31,373 nucleotides of DNA from a virus. Of this stretch, positions 27,838 to 31,373 are shown in pieces. The notes under the pieces were generated by a model. That model did no database searches. It was not told the origin of the DNA and worked only from the letters and a program-made list of their open reading frames with translations. Location: positions 1-31,373 of IMG/VR virus record IMGVR_UViG_3300042455_002073; one strand, written 5' to 3'. Position numbers and translations under genes: made by a program. Within the stretch, counting starts at the first letter, position 1, and each line of letters begins with the position of its first letter.

Positions 27838-28263
27838 ATGAAAATGATTTCTGTTCTTGGTCAACGAATCGATAAACAATATTTGTTATCAAAACTATAT
27901 GAAATGGGTTTTGATGAAGAAAGTGCTGAAGATGAATTAGAGTACTTGATTGATTATTTATATGAACTACCTGACCTTATTGATTTATATAGAATAATCT
28001 CTGTCGATAATAAAAAAGATATTGATATAAAAAAACCGGGCTCACATTACTCAACATCAAAAAAAGATTTATTAAAATCTTACTCTTTTTGTACAGGTTG
28101 TGGTGATGAAATCTATCTACTAACAGTAGAATCACCAAAAGAATTGATTGATATATCACAAACTTTGGCAAATAGGATACTTTATCCAAATGAACAAGAG
28201 ATAACCTTAAAAAATAAAGGTAGTGGGGTTAACACGGTCTCAATTAAAAAAATCAAACGTTAG
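27838..28263 (+). CDS. ADP-ribosyltransferase candidate (R-S-E class)
   Basis: 141 aa (139 if it starts at the ATG at 27844). The R-S-E triad of arginine-type mono-ADP-ribosyltransferases can be placed: R52 in DLYRIISVD, S72-T73-S74 in GSHYSTSKKDLL, and an ExE turn E119-Q120-E121 in YPNEQEITL. The order and spacing of about 20 and 47 residues fit a minimal ART fold. The N-terminal 45 residues are helical. T4 carries three such enzymes (Alt, ModA, ModB) that modify host RNA polymerase and other proteins. Here the gene has a late-type element, so the enzyme may be packaged or act late. No leader of the [I/L]xE type is seen. Target unknown. Confidence 0.6.
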   Translation: MKMISVLGQRIDKQYLLSKLYEMGFDEESAEDELEYLIDYLYELPDLIDLYRIISVDNKKDIDIKKPGSHYSTSKKDLLKSYSFCTGCGDEIYLLTVESPKELIDISQTLANRILYPNEQEITLKNKGSGVNTVSIKKIKR

Positions 28264-28265
28264 AA

Positions 28266-28940
28266 TTAATTTTCTTTTGATGCGTATTTTACACCCATAA
28301 TAGTTCCGATAATACTAAATGCGTTGGTTAATAAAATACCAAGCATGTTTGACCATGTTGACCCAATAATCTGAGTGTCTTTGTTCATATATAAAGAAAT
28401 CATATACATGATTGTTGTAATCACCCCAACAGTTATAATAACACCTAAAGAAACTTTAACGATAACACTAATCAATTCTGTTTGACTTTTTTTCTGTAAC
28501 AAATCCAAATCATTCATCGCAACATGTTTTGCATTTTCAGCCTCAATACGTGCTTGTTCTGATTTAATCATTGATTCTCGTAACTCCTGACCAATTCTTT
28601 GGTTGTCTTCTTTCCAAGAGGTTAGTTCTCGGTTTTGTAATTCAATCTGAGATTTGGATTCCTCAACACTCGTTAAAGTGTTTTGTAATTCAGTCATTAT
28701 TCTTTGATTCTCTAAGTTTAATTCAGAAAGTTCTTTATTTTGGATTTGGACTTGTTTTGTTATTTCTAATCTTCTTCTTCTTATTTCTTTATCTTTTGAA
28801 ATACAGAAATCAAGATACTCTTTGAATTCAATATTATCATCAGCGTCAATTACTTTAGCAATATTACCCTCAAGGGCGATATTTTTTGACTTATTTAAAT
28901 CAATTAATTGTTGTTGACTATTTTTATCAAATACTATCAT
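28266..28940 (-). CDS. Coiled-coil membrane protein of the signalling operon
   Basis: 224 aa. Residues about 45-150 are highly charged with heptad repeats (RRRRLEITKQVQIQNKELSELNLENQ), predicted coiled coil. A hydrophobic segment at about 155-183 and another at 199-219 (GILLTNAFSIIGTIMGV) would anchor it with a short C-terminal tail (KYASKEN). No catalytic motif. Its ATG overlaps the stop codon of the receiver gene (ATGA), making it the third gene of the kinase-receiver operon. It may be an output or scaffold partner of the lone receiver. Other phage proteins with this layout are not known to me. Confidence 0.75.
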   Translation of the reverse strand: MIVFDKNSQQQLIDLNKSKNIALEGNIAKVIDADDNIEFKEYLDFCISKDKEIRRRRLEITKQVQIQNKELSELNLENQRIMTELQNTLTSVEESKSQIELQNRELTSWKEDNQRIGQELRESMIKSEQARIEAENAKHVAMNDLDLLQKKSQTELISVIVKVSLGVIITVGVITTIMYMISLYMNKDTQIIGSTWSNMLGILLTNAFSIIGTIMGVKYASKEN

Positions 28941-29371
28941 TTATATATTTTAAATGGTGCGGTTCTATTTTTGTAACTTTCGTAATCTTGTCTAAACTCA
29001 TCTAACCTTGGTTCAATGTCATCCGATTTTATAATCCAAAATTGAGCACCCGCCTGTAGAGCTTTTGCTTGTTCTTCAGGTTCATCTGAAGATGAAATAA
29101 TCCCAATAACTACATTGTTCCCGTATTCAAAATTTATTTTTCTTATTAACTCAATACCATCAAAGGAAGAACCAATAATATTTAAATCAACGAATACACA
29201 TTCAGGTCTATCACTATTATCCCCAGTTAACCATCGTTTAAATAGTTTCGCCGCTTCATCCGAACTGTTTAAAGATTTTAGTGAAAGACTAATATCCAAT
29301 AACGAACACGCATCTTCGAATACTAAATGGAATAAATCTTCATCATCCACTAATAAAATTGAATCAATCAT
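28937..29371 (-). CDS. Stand-alone response regulator receiver
   Basis: 144 aa, receiver domain only. Acidic pair D9-D10 in LLVDDEDLF, phosphoacceptor D62 in VFVDLNIIGSSFDGIEL, S94 in GIISSSDEPEE (Thr/Ser position) and K115 in WIIKSDD. All catalytic positions are present. There is no DNA-binding or enzymatic output domain, so it would act by protein contact, in the manner of CheY or Spo0F. Lies 12 nt after the kinase gene and overlaps the coiled-coil membrane gene by 4 nt. Confidence 0.88.
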   Translation of the reverse strand: MIDSILLVDDEDLFHLVFEDACSLLDISLSLKSLNSSDEAAKLFKRWLTGDNSDRPECVFVDLNIIGSSFDGIELIRKINFEYGNNVVIGIISSSDEPEEQAKALQAGAQFWIIKSDDIEPRLDEFRQDYESYKNRTAPFKIYK

Positions 29372-29383
29372 TTTTTTGTTTTT

Positions 29384-31009
29384 TTACTTTTTTATGTTTA
29401 TTTTAATTTTAGTTCCGACTTCATTTTTTTCACAGGTAATTTTAAACCCATGTTCTTCCAAAATTGCAACACAAATATTCAACCCCAATCCACTACCTGA
29501 TTCTTTTTGACCTTCTTTTCTTGTGTAAGGTTTTGATAAATGGTCAAAGTCTTCTTGAGTAATTCCTCTACCATTGTCTTGGATATATATGGATTCTTCA
29601 TCTGAATATATTTTAACAAATTTGGTTTCTGAGTCATTATATTTTAACCCATTTCTGATTAAATTGTCCACTGCGGTGCAGAATAGAGCTTCGTTAACAT
29701 CAATAGTTGGTAAATCTTCGATAATCACCTGACTAATATATGCAGTTGATGACAAGTAATCGTTTAAAATAGTTTTTAAATTACATTCTGTTTTATTTAA
29801 AACAACGTCTTTCTTAACTAAATTAGTAAACTCATACACTCCTTTATAAACTTTTTGAGAATGTTTTAAACCTTCTTTAATCATTTTAAGAGGTGATTCA
29901 ATCTTTAATGATTCGATATCTTCAGGTTTTAATCTACGTTCTAAAGAATTAAGTCCTCTTGGCATGTAAGTATTAATCCCTGAGTGCATATCGTGTCTTA
30001 ATATTTTGGCGGCATGTTCTAAATACGTATTTTTCTTTTCAATCTCTTTCTTTTGTTCATAAGAATTGGTGATGTCTGTTGCGATTTTCATAACACGATA
30101 AATCTTACCATCAGTACCAATAATAGGATTGTAAGTTGCCTGTAAATAAACTAACGACCCATCTTTTTTGACTCTAACAATTTCACCTGAAAACAATACG
30201 CCCTCATTTAATTTTTCCCAAAAAATACGATATTCATCGCTTTTTGAATACTCTTCATCTATAAAAATTCTATGATGTTTTCCAGATATCTTATCTTGTA
30301 AAGAATAACCCATAGTATTTAAAAACAATTCATTAGCGAAAATAATGTTTCCTTGTAAATCGAACTCAATAACCGCATTAGATTTATTTATGGCGTTCAT
30401 TCTATTACGAATCTCCGCTTCTTTTTTCTTTAATTCGGTAACGTCTTGTCTAATTGATGAAAACCCTACCAACTTATTATTTTTATCAAATTTTGCTTTA
30501 ATGTATGTATCAACATAATACAATTCACCTGATTTTGTTTTATTGGTAACAACATCATTCCATATTTCACCGTTCATTACCGTCTTATACATCTTACCCC
30601 AATAACCGTCAGGTTGTAATCCCGAATTAACGATAATATGGTCCTTACCTATTACTTCATCTAATGACCATCCAGAAACTTCCTCAAATTTTTTATTAAC
30701 ATACGTTATTTTACCGTTTTTATCTGCAACTGAAACAATTGCTGCAGTATCAATAAACTCCTCACTCTCTTTTATTGTTTTTAATAAATCACTTTTTAGT
30801 TCAGCGGTTTGTGATTTCATTAAAAAATAAAATATTGGTATAAATAAAACTATACAAAGGTATTCAACAATACGAGTTAATTGAGTTGGTTCAAACATTC
30901 CAATTAATATTGCGGTTTTAAGGATAAAAAAAACCGACATAATGATGATTGAAAAAAGTAAATAGTGTTTTGATTCTTTATTCATATTCATAAATACTTC
31001 TTTATTCAT
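29384..31009 (-). CDS. Membrane sensor histidine kinase with two PAS domains
   Basis: 541 aa from the ATG at 31009; ATGs at residues 7 and 9 are alternatives. Membrane helices at about 17-38 and 47-64 with almost no periplasmic loop, so sensing is probably cytoplasmic or intramembrane. PAS 1 about 80-195 (IVSVADKNGKITYVNKKFEEVSG), PAS 2 about 205-315 (EFDLQGNIIFANELFL). Dimerisation helix with phosphoacceptor H339 in ILRHDMHSG. Kinase domain with N box N449 (DNLIRNGLKYN), G1 DNGRG (478-482) and G2 GSGLGL (505-510). All motifs are intact, so it should be active. Followed by a lone receiver and a coiled-coil membrane protein. Histidine kinases are rare in phages. Confidence 0.92.
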   Translation of the reverse strand: MNKEVFMNMNKESKHYLLFSIIIMSVFFILKTAILIGMFEPTQLTRIVEYLCIVLFIPIFYFLMKSQTAELKSDLLKTIKESEEFIDTAAIVSVADKNGKITYVNKKFEEVSGWSLDEVIGKDHIIVNSGLQPDGYWGKMYKTVMNGEIWNDVVTNKTKSGELYYVDTYIKAKFDKNNKLVGFSSIRQDVTELKKKEAEIRNRMNAINKSNAVIEFDLQGNIIFANELFLNTMGYSLQDKISGKHHRIFIDEEYSKSDEYRIFWEKLNEGVLFSGEIVRVKKDGSLVYLQATYNPIIGTDGKIYRVMKIATDITNSYEQKKEIEKKNTYLEHAAKILRHDMHSGINTYMPRGLNSLERRLKPEDIESLKIESPLKMIKEGLKHSQKVYKGVYEFTNLVKKDVVLNKTECNLKTILNDYLSSTAYISQVIIEDLPTIDVNEALFCTAVDNLIRNGLKYNDSETKFVKIYSDEESIYIQDNGRGITQEDFDHLSKPYTRKEGQKESGSGLGLNICVAILEEHGFKITCEKNEVGTKIKINIKK

Positions 31010-31018
31010 TTAAGTTTA

Positions 31019-31025
31019 TATTTAT
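31019..31025 (+). promoter_or_regulatory. TATTTAT late-type element
   Basis: TTATATTTATAATG, 13 nt before the ATG at 31039, the commonest spacing for this class. Confidence 0.45.
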
Positions 31026-31038
31026 AATGAAAAACATT

Positions 31039-31373
31039 ATGATTAAATTAGGTTCAAACGGAGATGTTGTTAAACAAATCCAACAAAAATTAGGAATTTC
31101 TGCAGATGGTAACTTCGGTCCCGGTACTGAAAAATCCGTAAAAGAATGGCAAACAAAAAATGGATTAACTGCTGATGGTATTGTTGGTTCTTCAACTTTG
31201 GAAAAAATGGGAATCACTTCAGTTATTAAGGAGAATATAATTATTCCTTCAGGTGGTTCGTTAAATCTTGAGAAATTAAAGGGACATATCCCTGACTCAG
31301 TAATTGCACAAATCCCCGATACCTGTGCAAAATTTAACATCACAACACCACTTAGATTGGCACACTTTTTAGC
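31039..31373 (+). CDS. Endolysin: peptidoglycan-binding domain plus GH19-like start, partial
   Basis: Open to the right edge. From the ATG at 31039 (an in-frame ATG at 31027 adds four residues but lies 1 nt after the TATTTAT element). Residues about 1-55 are a PG_binding_1 domain (IKLGSNGDVVKQIQQKLGI, ADGNFGPGTEKSVKEWQ, LTADGIVGSSTLEKMG). After a short linker, LNLEKLKGHIPDSVIAQIPD..CAKFNITTPLRLAHFL looks like the beginning of a GH19-type lysozyme/chitinase domain, whose catalytic Glu would lie beyond the window. Role: degradation of peptidoglycan at lysis. The gene starts 29 nt from the divergent histidine kinase start. Confidence 0.85.
   Translation, partial: MIKLGSNGDVVKQIQQKLGISADGNFGPGTEKSVKEWQTKNGLTADGIVGSSTLEKMGITSVIKENIIIPSGGSLNLEKLKGHIPDSVIAQIPDTCAKFNITTPLRLAHFL

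Noticed and set aside
31002-31343. 113-codon minus-strand ORF at the right edge
   Set aside because: Antisense to the endolysin, whose plus-strand frame has a clear peptidoglycan-binding domain.
1-31373. CRISPR array, integrase attachment site or replication origin
   Set aside because: No regularly spaced repeats, no integrase gene and no iteron cluster or skew feature could be seen by eye.
1-31373. Interpretation as ordinary bacterial chromosome because of dnaK, histidine kinase and metabolic genes
   Set aside because: The tRNA array with homing endonuclease, leader-bearing virion-like proteins, small phage-type ORFs, and endolysin surround these genes on all sides with the same AT-rich composition and the same promoter classes.

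Overview
The window is AT-rich and reads as part of a large tailed-phage genome (or a very recent phage integrant) with a Bacteroidota host. The phage reading rests on a 21-gene tRNA array, a free-standing homing endonuclease, a late-type block of virion-like proteins, a peptidoglycan-binding endolysin start at the right edge, and many small phage-type ORFs. The host reading rests on repeated promoters of the Bacteroidota type (TTTG-N18-20-TAnnTTTG), tRNA genes that do not encode CCA, and a flavobacterial-looking signal peptide. No database search was run; family names come from motifs and remembered family features.

Left part (1-7.1 kb): 21 minus-strand tRNAs for 17 amino acids (no Leu, Thr or Glu seen) in three arrays plus one solitary gene. 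Between them lie a Vsr/DUF559-like homing endonuclease, three HExxH proteins (one an archaemetzincin with a membrane anchor) and small unknown genes. Two arrays are preceded by a similar leader: structured RNA, terminator, then a 19-bp boxA-like element.

7.1-11.5 kb: a tightly packed operon of four glycosyltransferase-type genes (tandem-GT2, StrF-like, rhamnosyltransferase-like, RgpF-like), then a convergent HNH endonuclease gene.

11.6-24.4 kb: a virion-associated block. At least eight otherwise unrelated proteins start with a short helical leader ending in [I/L]-x-E followed by Q, N, S or L. This looks like a T4-type prohead-protease signal or capsid targeting sequence. Most transcription units here start behind a TATTTAT element on the coding strand. 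Interspersed are an acyl-CoA thioesterase, an IMPDH/GMP reductase-like enzyme, a cupin-like protein, a P-loop kinase, a fourth HExxH protein and a 52-bp direct repeat that copies one leader next to an IS200/IS605-like palindrome.

24.4-31.4 kb: a papain-like protein overlapping a HAD phosphatase, a full-length DnaK, an R-S-E ADP-ribosyltransferase candidate behind a TATTTAT element, a three-gene signalling operon (PAS-PAS histidine kinase, lone receiver, coiled-coil membrane protein), and the start of an endolysin. Host-type promoters front accessory genes, several with only 4-5 nt between the -7 box and ATG (leaderless); the TATTTAT class fronts virion, ADP-ribosyltransferase and lysis genes. 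This suggests an early/late split. The most unusual elements are the shared N-terminal leaders, the phage-borne two-component system, DnaK, and the atypical tRNAs with their leader RNAs.
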